From CAYOXM01 sp964407925 (GTDB lineage Bacteria; Patescibacteriota; Patescibacteriia; SG8-24), in contig CAYOXM010000034.1 in assembly GCA_964407925.1 (NCBI GenBank), positions 1-11,414 on the forward strand: a stretch of DNA of 11,414 nucleotides, read 5' to 3'. The notes under the pieces are model-generated. The model made no database searches and had not been told where the DNA came from. It saw only the letters and a program-made list of their open reading frames with translations. Below, in pieces: positions 4,374 through 10,875 of this stretch (the first letter of the stretch is position 1; every line of letters begins with the position of its first letter). Both the position numbers and the translations under genes were made by a program.

Positions 4374-7094
4374 CTACAACCAAGAGAACGGGATCTTCCC
4401 CTTCCGCACGAGCAGCTTGTACGCCTCGACCGCAAAGAATATCGAACTGGTGACGACGACGGCGAGCAGCCAGTCGACGCCGGAAATCGGCCTCGTCTTA
4501 AAGATGCCGCTGAGCAGCGGAACGTACAGGACCGCGACCTGCAACAGCAGCGAAATGCCGATGGCGGCGAGCACGTAGCGATTCGTACGCAGGCCGAGCG
4601 CGAACAGCGACGCCGACGTGGAGCGCATGTTCAGGACGTTCCACAGTTGGAACATCGCGAGCGTGACGAACGCGAGCGAACGCGCGTACGCGAGGCCCCG
4701 CAGCGGCAGCGCCCATGCGAAAACGGCAAGCGTCCCCGCGCACATCAGGCCGGCGGCGACGAAAGTGAGCACCATAGTGTTCGCCGTCACGACCGGCGCG
4801 TTCCGCTGCCGCGGCGGTTCCGAGAGGACGTCGCCCCCGCGCGTGCGTTCCGTCGAAAGCGCGACGTCGCAGAAGCCGTCGGTGACGAGATTGAGCCACA
4901 GCACCTGCGCGGGCAGGAGCGGGAGCGGGAGGCCGGCGAGGAGGCTGCCGAGAATCGTCGCGGCCTCGCCCATGTTCGTCATGATCAGGTAGGCGGTGGT
5001 CTGCTTGAAATTCCGGAACACGACCCTCCCCTCTTCGACGGCATTCACTATGGATACGAAATTGTCGTCGGCCAGCACCATGTCCGCGACCTCGCGCGAG
5101 ACGTCGGTGCCGCTCGCGCCCATGGCAATGCCGATGGACGCCTTCTTGAGCGCCGGCGCGTCGTTCACGCCGTCGCCCGTCATGGCGACCGTGTGACCGG
5201 CCCGCTGCAGCCCGCTCACGATGCGCAATTTCGTTTCCGGCGTGACGCGGGCGAACACGGCCGCGGTCGCGAGGGCGTTCGCGAAAGCGGCGTCATCAAG
5301 CGCGGCCACGTCCTTCTCCGTGAATACCGCCGAACGGTCGTCCGCGTTCCCGTCGATGAGGCCGACTTCCCTGCCGATGGCGACCGCCGTATCGCGCTGG
5401 TCGCCCGTGATCATGATGACGCGTATGCCGGCCTCGCGGCAGCGCGCGATCGCGCGCGAGACGCCGGGCCGCGGCGGATCGATCATGCCGACGAGACCCA
5501 CGAACGTGAGCCCTTCGACGTCCGCGTCGACGAGGTCGCCCTTGCCGTCCTGAACCTCCTTGGTCGCTATCGCGAGCACGCGCATGGCCCGTCGCGCCAT
5601 CGAGGCGTTCGCCTGCTCGAATTCATCGCATCCGCCCGCGCCGAACCTGACGAGCCGCAGGTCGCTGACGCAATGCCGCGACGCGGCGGCGATCACCTCG
5701 AACGCGCCGACGACGAGCACGGACCGGCTTTTCCTGCCTTGCAGGTCGGTCGCCTCGACGAGGACCGCGCGGTATTTCCGTTCGGACGTGAAAGGGATCT
5801 CGTCGAGGACGCGGAACTCGTTGCCGAGATGCCGCCGCACGAGTCCCGCCTTTTCGGCGAGGACGACGAGCGCCGCCTCGGTGGGGTCCCCGATGACGAC
5901 GGGCTTTTCGCCGCGCCATTCGAGCGCCGCCCGGTTGCAAAGCGCCGCGGTCTTGAGGAGCCGGTCGAGCACGGGAACTTCCACCGGCCTGATCCTGCGG
6001 TCGCCGATCAGGAAGTCGCCGTGCGTGTCCCAGCCCTCGCCGGTGACTTTCACCGCGTAGTCCGCGGTGACGATTTCACGCACGGTCATCTTGTTCTCGG
6101 TGAGCGTTCCCGTCTTGTCCGTGCAGATGACGTCCGTCGCGCCGAGCGTTTCCACCGACGGCAGGTGCCGGACGATGGCATTGCGCTTCGCCATCGACTG
6201 GACCCCGATGGCGAGGACGACGACGAGCACCGCCGGCAGGCCTTCGGGAATGACCGACACGGCCATGGCGACCGCGAAGAAAAACGTGTCGATCGGCGGA
6301 AACCCCCTGAGATAGCCGAGCAGGAACGTGATCGCCGCGAGCACGACGGTAAGCAGGCCGAGGCGCTGGCCGAGCTTGTCGACGCTGATCTCGAACGGCG
6401 TACGCTCGCGGCGGATGACGCGCAGCGAACTCGCGATGGCGCCGAACGCGGTCCGGTTTCCGGTCTCGACGACGACCGCCCTGCCGAGACCGCCGGTGAC
6501 GGCGGTTCCCATCCAGAGCATGTCCTTGCGGTCCGCGAGGGAGAGGTCAGCCGCGACGGGAGCGGCCGATTTCGTGACGGAATTCGATTCGCCCGTGAGC
6601 GACGACTCGTTCGTGCGCAGGTCCTTGCACTCGACGACCCTCGCGTCCGCGGGAATGCGTGCGCCCTCCTCGACGAGAAGGATGTCGCCGGGGACGACGG
6701 CCGCCGCGGGTATGCGATGCGCGGCGCCGTCGCGGATGACGGTCACTTCCTGGATGACCAGTTCGCGCAGCTTCGCGATTGCGCCCTCGGCCCTTCGCTC
6801 CTGGCTGAAGCCGACGGTCGCGTTCAGGATGACGACGAGCAGGATGGCGATGCCATCCGTGGCATGACCCGACGCGAACGACAAAAGCGCGGCGCCAAGC
6901 AGGACGTAAATCAATCCGCTTTTGAACTGCTTGAGGAACAGCAAGACGACCGGCGGCTTCTTTTCCGTCGGCAGCTCGTTCGGCCCGTACGACTCGAGCA
7001 GCGCCGCGGCGGCGCGCGCCGTAAGGCCGTCCTCCGCGTCGGTGTCGAATGCCCGAAGGACGTCCTCGATTGTCCTCGCATGCGCGTCTTTCAT
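4374..7094 (-). CDS. P2A-type cation-transporting ATPase (Ca2+ or Mn2+ exporter)
   Basis: This 906-residue membrane pump belongs to the SERCA/PMR1/PacL group. In order it has the N-terminal cation ATPase segment (about 4-60), TGES of the actuator domain (167-170), the M4 motif PEGL (283-286), the phosphorylation site DKTGT (D326), the nucleotide domain, MITGDQ (561-566) and the hinge TGDGVNDAP (639-647). M5 N707 and E710, M6 N735, T738 and D739, and M4 E284 match the SERCA calcium ligands N768, E771, N796, T799, D800 and E309. At the E908 position in M8 there appears to be a glutamine (Q817), so one of the two sites may be absent, as in PMR1/SPCA pumps that carry Ca2+ or Mn2+. The KGA nucleotide motif reads VGA (462-464), lacking the lysine. 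It starts 12 bases after the PEBP gene with no Shine-Dalgarno. Confidence 0.93.
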   Translation of the reverse strand: MKDAHARTIEDVLRAFDTDAEDGLTARAAAALLESYGPNELPTEKKPPVVLLFLKQFKSGLIYVLLGAALLSFASGHATDGIAILLVVILNATVGFSQERRAEGAIAKLRELVIQEVTVIRDGAAHRIPAAAVVPGDILLVEEGARIPADARVVECKDLRTNESSLTGESNSVTKSAAPVAADLSLADRKDMLWMGTAVTGGLGRAVVVETGNRTAFGAIASSLRVIRRERTPFEISVDKLGQRLGLLTVVLAAITFLLGYLRGFPPIDTFFFAVAMAVSVIPEGLPAVLVVVLAIGVQSMAKRNAIVRHLPSVETLGATDVICTDKTGTLTENKMTVREIVTADYAVKVTGEGWDTHGDFLIGDRRIRPVEVPVLDRLLKTAALCNRAALEWRGEKPVVIGDPTEAALVVLAEKAGLVRRHLGNEFRVLDEIPFTSERKYRAVLVEATDLQGRKSRSVLVVGAFEVIAAASRHCVSDLRLVRFGAGGCDEFEQANASMARRAMRVLAIATKEVQDGKGDLVDADVEGLTFVGLVGMIDPPRPGVSRAIARCREAGIRVIMITGDQRDTAVAIGREVGLIDGNADDRSAVFTEKDVAALDDAAFANALATAAVFARVTPETKLRIVSGLQRAGHTVAMTGDGVNDAPALKKASIGIAMGASGTDVSREVADMVLADDNFVSIVNAVEEGRVVFRNFKQTTAYLIMTNMGEAATILGSLLAGLPLPLLPAQVLWLNLVTDGFCDVALSTERTRGGDVLSEPPRQRNAPVVTANTMVLTFVAAGLMCAGTLAVFAWALPLRGLAYARSLAFVTLAMFQLWNVLNMRSTSASLFALGLRTNRYVLAAIGISLLLQVAVLYVPLLSGIFKTRPISGVDWLLAVVVTSSIFFAVEAYKLLVRKGKIPFSWL

Positions 7095-7106
7095 CGTCGT
7101 CGTCGC

Positions 7107-7697
7107 TTAGCGCGGCGCGGCCGAGCGGTCGTAACGGCCGACGAGGCCGGCCTTGTCGAGGACATGGCCTTCCATCGCCGCGTCGAGCGCCTTCGCGTCG
7201 GCGGTCGGCGCCAGGTCGAGCGCGACGTCGAGCGCGTAGAGCTTGAAGAAATACCGGTGCGCACCGAGCGGCGGGCACGGGCCGCCGTAACCCGGTTTGC
7301 CGAAACTCGTCATGCCTTCGACGGCGCCGGCGGGAAGTTTCGCCGCAGCGATGTCGATCGTCGAGGCGGGGACGTTCCAGACGACCCAGTGCGTCCACGT
7401 GCCGAACGGCGCGTCGGGATCGTCGACGACGAGGGCGAGCGTCTTCGCCTTTTCGGGAACGCCGGTGACGGCGAGCGGCGGATGGACGTTCTTTCCGTCG
7501 CAGGTGAACTCGACGGGTATCGTGCCGTCTTGGATGAAGGCGGGGCTTTCGAGGCGCATGCGTTTTCGGTTAAAGTCGGCGACGGCTTCGAGGCCCGGCG
7601 CGGGACGACGGTACAGGAGGACGGACGTGGCGACGACGATGAGCACGGCGTCGATTGCCAGGAAGTACGCGAGCCAGCGTTTGGTGAATTTTTTCAT
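7107..7697 (-). CDS. Membrane-anchored PEBP-family protein (YbhB/YbcL, Raf-kinase-inhibitor-like)
   Basis: This is a 196-residue protein. The PEBP fold binds phospholipid head groups or other anionic ligands; bacterial roles are poorly defined. Residues 1-7 are basic and 8-29 form a membrane anchor or uncleaved signal, with no lipobox cysteine. The PEBP domain (about 47-190) carries the family signatures FTCDGKN (64-70), DDPDAPFGTWTHWVVWN (92-108) and GYGGPCPPLGAHRYFF (136-151). The ATG at 7697 was chosen because it overlaps the MGMT stop as ATGA and begins directly before the basic and apolar anchor; an upstream extension in the same frame would be Arg-rich and overlap MGMT. Placement outside the membrane is inferred. 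It sits between MGMT and the ATPase, probably in one transcript. Confidence 0.92.
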   Translation of the reverse strand: MKKFTKRWLAYFLAIDAVLIVVATSVLLYRRPAPGLEAVADFNRKRMRLESPAFIQDGTIPVEFTCDGKNVHPPLAVTGVPEKAKTLALVVDDPDAPFGTWTHWVVWNVPASTIDIAAAKLPAGAVEGMTSFGKPGYGGPCPPLGAHRYFFKLYALDVALDLAPTADAKALDAAMEGHVLDKAGLVGRYDRSAAPR

Positions 7698-7984
7698 AGC
7701 GTGCGGCGACGGACGGCCCTTCCGGAGTCGAAACGGACGCCTTCGCGGATCAGCCGACCGACCTTCGTCCGCGTGCCGCCGGGACGGTTGTATTCCCCCG
7801 GCCGAAGGTCGGCGCGCACGACGCGATGACACGGCACCGCCGGATCGCGGTTCGCCTTCATGAACGACCCCACGGCGCGGCAGGCGCGAGGGCTGCCCGC
7901 CGCGGCGGCGACTTCCTTATAGGTCATCACGCTCCCTTTCGGGATGCGGCGGACGACGGCGAGGACGCTTTCGCGGAAAGACAT
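7694..7984 (-). CDS. Minimal MGMT-family protein (DNA alkyltransferase C-terminal domain)
   Basis: The protein has only 96 residues and consists of the DNA-binding and active-site domain of O6-alkylguanine-DNA alkyltransferase. The PCHRV motif is at 51-55 with the acceptor cysteine C52. SPRACRAVGSFM (31-42) supplies the arginine-finger and recognition-helix region, and EYNRPGG (64-70) is the conserved loop. Because the cysteine is present it is not an alkyltransferase-like (ATL, PWHRV) protein by motif. The N-terminal domain of Ada or Ogt is missing, as in many short MGMT-domain proteins of uncertain activity. Its TGA overlaps the PEBP ATG (ATGA), so the two are translationally coupled. The ATG at 7984 has no Shine-Dalgarno but lies 5 bases after a predicted transcription start. 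Confidence 0.9.
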   Translation of the reverse strand: MSFRESVLAVVRRIPKGSVMTYKEVAAAAGSPRACRAVGSFMKANRDPAVPCHRVVRADLRPGEYNRPGGTRTKVGRLIREGVRFDSGRAVRRRTL

Positions 7985-7995
7985 AGGTCTTGGCC

Positions 7996-8024
7996 ATTTT
8001 AGCACGGGCGACGCGGATTGACAT
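7996..8024 (-). promoter_or_regulatory. Promoter of the MGMT-PEBP-ATPase run
   Basis: Read on the minus strand, the -10 box is TAAAAT (8001-7996, five of six). With a 17-base spacer the -35 position reads ATGTCA (8024-8019, four of six). The predicted start near 7989 gives a leader of about 5 bases before the ATG at 7984. The -35 overlaps that of the divergent plus-strand promoter. Confidence 0.5.
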
Positions 8025-8046
8025 GCGGGCGGTAAGACGGTAGCCT
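8018..8046 (+). promoter_or_regulatory. Promoter of the histidine phosphatase gene
   Basis: A perfect -35 box TTGACA (8018-8023), a 17-base spacer, and a weak -10 box TAGCCT (8041-8046, three of six but keeping TA...T). The predicted start near 8053 gives a 25-base leader that includes the Shine-Dalgarno. The -35 overlaps the divergent minus-strand promoter, so the two may compete for polymerase. Confidence 0.6.
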
Positions 8047-8065
8047 CGCGCCACGCCCTTTCACC

Positions 8066-8071
8066 GAGGAG
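8066..8071 (+). promoter_or_regulatory. Shine-Dalgarno of the histidine phosphatase gene
   Basis: GAGGAG lies 6 bases before the ATG at 8078 and fixes that start. Confidence 0.75.
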
Positions 8072-8077
8072 TGCGCC

Positions 8078-8746
8078 ATGGGATGGCCGAAGAAACTCGT
8101 GCTCGTGCGCCACGCCGAGTCCGAGGGCAACGTCATGAAGATCGACGAACGCGCGGCGTTCTGGAAGTCGTCGCACGCCTATGCCCTGACCGAACGCGGG
8201 CGTGAACAGGCGAGAATCACCGGCGGCTGGCTCAAGGAGCGGTTCCCCGCGTTCGACGTCCACTACGTCTCGTATTATGCCCGCGCCAAGGAGACCATGG
8301 CGATCATGTTCCCCGAGGCAAAGGCGTACGAGGACCCGCGCCTCGCCGAGGCGCAGCGCGGCATCTACCACGTAATGACGCGCGAGCAGATGCAAGCGCG
8401 CTACCCCGAGGAACTGGAACGCAAGGAGCGCGAGGGGCTCTACCACTACCGGCCGCCGGGCGGCGAAAACTGGCCGGACATCGAGCTCCGCATCCACAGT
8501 TTCCTCGGCACGCTCACGCGCGACTGCGCCGAAGAGAACGTCGTGATGGTGGTGCACGGACACTGGCTCATCCTGTTCCAACGGCTGATCGACCGCTTCT
8601 CCATCGACGAGGCGATGCGCCGCTACCACGGCACGATCGCCCCGAACGCGTCGGTCACCGTGTACGACAACACGACCGTCAAAGGCAGGACGCGACTGCT
8701 GCTCACCGACGAGCACCTCACCCCGTGGAAAGACATCCTTCCCTAG
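8078..8746 (+). CDS. Histidine phosphatase family protein (phosphoglycerate-mutase-like)
   Basis: This 222-residue cytoplasmic enzyme belongs to the branch-1 histidine phosphatase superfamily. The catalytic core begins with LVRHAESEGN (9-18), where H12 is the phospho-acceptor and the usual RHG reads RHA. LTERGREQA is at 38-46, a phosphate-contacting arginine is likely in YYARAKET (67-73, R69), and the second catalytic histidine is in VVHGH (H160). The acid-base glutamate is probably in the LAEAQRG stretch (89-95). The substrate is unknown; RHA-type members include phosphatases of sugar phosphates and nucleotides as well as SixA-like proteins, so a glycolytic mutase role should not be assumed. 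It is a single-gene unit with its own promoter and terminator. Confidence 0.92.
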   Translation: MGWPKKLVLVRHAESEGNVMKIDERAAFWKSSHAYALTERGREQARITGGWLKERFPAFDVHYVSYYARAKETMAIMFPEAKAYEDPRLAEAQRGIYHVMTREQMQARYPEELERKEREGLYHYRPPGGENWPDIELRIHSFLGTLTRDCAEENVVMVVHGHWLILFQRLIDRFSIDEAMRRYHGTIAPNASVTVYDNTTVKGRTRLLLTDEHLTPWKDILP

Positions 8747-8752
8747 AACGCG

Positions 8753-8777
8753 AAAGCGGCCTCTCGGCCGCTTTTTT
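8753..8777 (+). terminator. Rho-independent terminator after the histidine phosphatase gene
   Basis: A perfect 9-base-pair stem (8753-8761 with 8766-8774, loop of 4) ends in six T residues (8772-8777), followed by more T-rich sequence. It lies 6 bases after the stop. On the minus strand it could also terminate the peroxiredoxin transcript, but the T run there is only three long. Confidence 0.87.
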
Positions 8778-8782
8778 CTTTT

Positions 8783-9250
8783 TTACTTTTGCATCGCCGC
8801 GACGTCGGCGAGCACCTCCGCCGGATGCTCGGCGGGTTTCACCTTGTCGTATATTTTCGCGATGCGGCCCTTCGGGTCGATGAGGAACGACCAGCGGACG
8901 ATGCCCATGTACTCGCGGCCCATGAATTTTTTCTTTTGCCAGACGCCGTAGTCGCTCACGAGCGTCTTCTCCGGGTCGGACAGCAGGGTGAAGGGCAGTT
9001 TGAACTTCGTCGCGAACTTTCCGTGGCTCTTCACCGAATCGACGCTCGCGCCGAGCACTTCGACCTTCCCCTTCTTGAACTTCGGGAGTTTGTCGCGGAA
9101 GCCGCACGCCTCGGTCGTACAGCCGGGGGTGTCGTCTTTCGGATAAAAATACAGCAGCACCCACTTGCCGGCGTAATCCGCGAGCGAGCGCGTCTTGCCG
9201 TCCTGATCGAGCAGCGAAAATACGGGCGCCTTGTCTCCGACTTTCAGCAT
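8783..9250 (-). CDS. bcp: Thioredoxin-dependent peroxiredoxin, Bcp/PrxQ type
   Basis: This enzyme reduces hydrogen and organic peroxides using thioredoxin. The 155 residues cover the whole AhpC/TSA domain. The Bcp/PrxQ motif PGCTTEAC is at 42-49, with peroxidatic C44 and resolving C49 five residues apart. FSLLDQDGK (11-19) and SFLIDPKG (near 121-128) are the usual flanking strands. The length is normal for the family. The start at 9250 lies 4 bases after the methyltransferase stop, so the two are probably co-transcribed. There is no Shine-Dalgarno, but a TAAAAT (9265-9260) spans the end of the methyltransferase gene 9 bases before the ATG. Confidence 0.96.
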   Translation of the reverse strand: MLKVGDKAPVFSLLDQDGKTRSLADYAGKWVLLYFYPKDDTPGCTTEACGFRDKLPKFKKGKVEVLGASVDSVKSHGKFATKFKLPFTLLSDPEKTLVSDYGVWQKKKFMGREYMGIVRWSFLIDPKGRIAKIYDKVKPAEHPAEVLADVAAMQK

Positions 9251-9254
9251 AGGT

Positions 9255-9800
9255 TCACGATTTTACGGCTTTCATGACGAAGTACGGCGGGACGTTCAGC
9301 AGCTCGACGCTCGTCTTGACGCTGAACCGACGCCTGAGATACGGCAGCATGAGCGGCGACGTCTGATAGACGAGGAACGTCCCTCCCGGCGCGAGCAGGT
9401 CGAACGTCATGTCGACGACCTTCCTTCGCGTCGCGTCGGAAAGCATGCTGAACGGGATGCCGGAAATGACGAGGTCGAAACCGCCGAGGCCGTGTTCCTT
9501 GGCGTAGTCGGCCGCCACGGTCGCGTCGCCATGCACGAGCGCGAACCGCGGGTCATGCACGTCCTTCAGCACGCCGACGAACTGCGGATTCGCCTCTATC
9601 GCGAGGAGTTTCCCCTGCGAATCGAGCCTGTCGAGCAGGCGCTTCGTGATGACGCCGTCGCCGGGGCCGTATTCGAGCACCGACCGCAAACGGTCGGGGA
9701 CGTTGTTCATGATGCGACGGACGGCGAACGACGAACTCGGCATGACGGCGCCGACGCGGATGTCGCGGCTCGCGACCTTCAGGAACTTCAGGAGGGACAT
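9255..9800 (-). CDS. SAM-dependent methyltransferase, phospholipid N-methyltransferase (PmtA-like) type
   Basis: This is a 181-residue class I methyltransferase. Motif I reads EYGPGDG (43-49), preceded by the GAVMPSSSFAVRRI segment (17-30) typical of PmtA/COG3963 proteins. The acidic SAM-ribose residue is in AIEAN (67-71). Motif II/III lies around LVHGDAT (88-94), and the catalytic-region motif reads SGIPFSML (113-120), like the SG(I/L)P of PmtA rather than the NPPY/NIPY of KsgA or Erm. Known relatives methylate phosphatidylethanolamine or ornithine lipids; others are simply unassigned, and the rRNA adenine dimethylase family is the main alternative. It lies between the hydrolase (19 bases upstream) and bcp (4 bases downstream). 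Confidence 0.82.
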   Translation of the reverse strand: MSLLKFLKVASRDIRVGAVMPSSSFAVRRIMNNVPDRLRSVLEYGPGDGVITKRLLDRLDSQGKLLAIEANPQFVGVLKDVHDPRFALVHGDATVAADYAKEHGLGGFDLVISGIPFSMLSDATRRKVVDMTFDLLAPGGTFLVYQTSPLMLPYLRRRFSVKTSVELLNVPPYFVMKAVKS

Positions 9801-9818
9801 GATGTGCGTGACTTGATG

Positions 9819-9824
9819 ATTATA
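9819..9824 (-). promoter_or_regulatory. Possible -10 box before the methyltransferase gene
   Basis: Read on the minus strand this is a perfect TATAAT overlapping the hydrolase stop codon. It predicts a 12-base leader. I find no recognisable -35 box at 16-18 bases, so it is only a candidate. Confidence 0.3.
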
Positions 9825-10776
9825 AATTCTTCCCGAGGAACTCCAGCGCGCGTCTCGGAAATTCCTCCGAAGGCTGGCCGTGGGACTGGCCCTCGGGAAA
9901 CCAGAATTCTGCGTTCGGATCGCCCTTCAGCGCGTCCTGCAAGATTTCGGCGTGACGGAACGGGATGACCTTGTCCTCGCGGCTGTGCACGAGGAGTACC
10001 GGGATTTTCGTCCGCGACGCGGCGCGTTCGGGGGACGTCGCGTCGACGTCGACTTGCAGCAGCTCGGATGCGACCCTCGCGGTGAGCCAGGCGCAAAGCG
10101 TGCGGAGCGGTCCGAGGTAACGGTACGGCTCTTCGGAGACGAGACGGAGATTCGCGTATGACGCCTCCGCGACGACCGCGGCGACGTCCCCTGTCCGGTC
10201 GAGCGTCATGAGCGCGACCGCCGCGCCCATCGAAAATCCGTAAATGCCGACGCGCGCATTGCCCTTCGCCTTCAGGTACGCGATGCCCGCGAGAGCGTCC
10301 TCGACCTCTTTCGGTCCGACGCTCGTGTACGCGCCCGCGCTCCTGCCGAAATACCGGAAATCGACGAAGAGGAGATCGTACCGTTCCGCGAGGAACGCGG
10401 CACGGGGCAGCACGTCGCCCTTGTCCGCGGGATAGCCGTGCAACACGAGCACCGCCGCGTCCGTCGGCTTCTTGGCGGGCACGTACCAGGCCGAAAGCGC
10501 GAGACCGTCGGCGGTCTTCAGCGTCGCGTCCTCGTAGTCGAGTCCGAAATCCGCGGGCGTGCGCGGCGTCACCACTTTCTGCGGACGGACGGACTGATAA
10601 ACGCCGAAGAGGACCGTAAGCGCCAGCGGCAGGATGACGATGAGCAGGGCGTCCGCCAGGAGGATGCCGATCTTTTTCGGTTCGTACGCCGGCGACGCGA
10701 CGTCGAGCCGCGCGGGAGGGGCGGCTACCGGACGGTTCTCTTCGAGGTGCGGCAGGTTTTCTTTCGCGTCGGGCAT
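9820..10776 (-). CDS. Membrane-anchored alpha/beta hydrolase
   Basis: This is a 318-residue serine hydrolase. A membrane segment lies at about 35-60 after a Pro-rich N-terminus, and the fold spans about 85-318. The oxyanion region reads HGYPADKGD (113-121), the nucleophile elbow GFSMG (180-184, S182), the acid is probably D268 in SREDKVIPF, and the histidine is H299 in GQSHG. DFRYFGRSAG (139-148) resembles BAAT/Bem46-like hydrolases, which are esterases, lipases or peptidases with an N-terminal anchor. The start is uncertain. ATGs at 10791, 10785 and 10776 are all in frame; I chose 10776 because a promoter ending at 10787 predicts transcription starting near 10780, which would exclude the upstream two. 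The active domain is probably extracytoplasmic. The substrate is unknown. Confidence 0.88.
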   Translation of the reverse strand: MPDAKENLPHLEENRPVAAPPARLDVASPAYEPKKIGILLADALLIVILPLALTVLFGVYQSVRPQKVVTPRTPADFGLDYEDATLKTADGLALSAWYVPAKKPTDAAVLVLHGYPADKGDVLPRAAFLAERYDLLFVDFRYFGRSAGAYTSVGPKEVEDALAGIAYLKAKGNARVGIYGFSMGAAVALMTLDRTGDVAAVVAEASYANLRLVSEEPYRYLGPLRTLCAWLTARVASELLQVDVDATSPERAASRTKIPVLLVHSREDKVIPFRHAEILQDALKGDPNAEFWFPEGQSHGQPSEEFPRRALEFLGKNL

Positions 10777-10786
10777 ACGCCGCATC

Positions 10787-10815
10787 ACCATAGCACGACG
10801 GCCGTGGCAGGTCAC
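10787..10815 (-). promoter_or_regulatory. Promoter of the hydrolase gene
   Basis: Read on the minus strand, the -35 box is GTGACC (10815-10810, four of six). A 17-base spacer follows, then a -10 box TATGGT (10792-10787), identical to that of gene A. The predicted start at 10780 leaves a 4-base leader before the ATG at 10776. Confidence 0.5.
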
Positions 10816-10828
10816 CGACGGACCCGCG

Positions 10829-10857
10829 TTGACAGGCGGCATACGGGATGCGAAAGT
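10829..10857 (+). promoter_or_regulatory. Promoter of the acyl-CoA-synthetase-like gene
   Basis: A perfect -35 box TTGACA (10829-10834), a 17-base spacer, and a poor -10 box GAAAGT (10852-10857, three of six). The predicted start near 10864 would begin the transcript at the Shine-Dalgarno. The weak -10 suggests low or activator-dependent expression. Confidence 0.45.
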
Positions 10858-10863
10858 CGGCGC

Positions 10864-10868
10864 GGAGG
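10864..10868 (+). promoter_or_regulatory. Shine-Dalgarno of the acyl-CoA-synthetase-like gene
   Basis: GGAGG lies 7 bases before the ATG at 10876 and fixes that start. Confidence 0.8.
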
Positions 10869-10875
10869 TGTTCGG

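Noticed and set aside
4281..7829. A 1182-codon open frame on the plus strand opposite the ATPase and PEBP genes
   Set aside because: It is antisense to clearly recognised genes. Its product is low-complexity, dominated by Arg, Asp, Glu and Gly, as expected when a GC-rich codon pattern is read on the other strand, and it contains no domain.
7985..8716. Long upstream extension of the MGMT reading frame
   Set aside because: It is antisense to the histidine phosphatase gene. The MGMT homology begins at the ATG at 7984, where a promoter and short leader are predicted.
7..9434. A 17-base string shared between 7-23 and 9418-9434
   Set aside because: Both copies lie inside coding sequence (TypA and the methyltransferase), and the match does not extend. 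It looks like chance and shared codon preference, not a mobile repeat.
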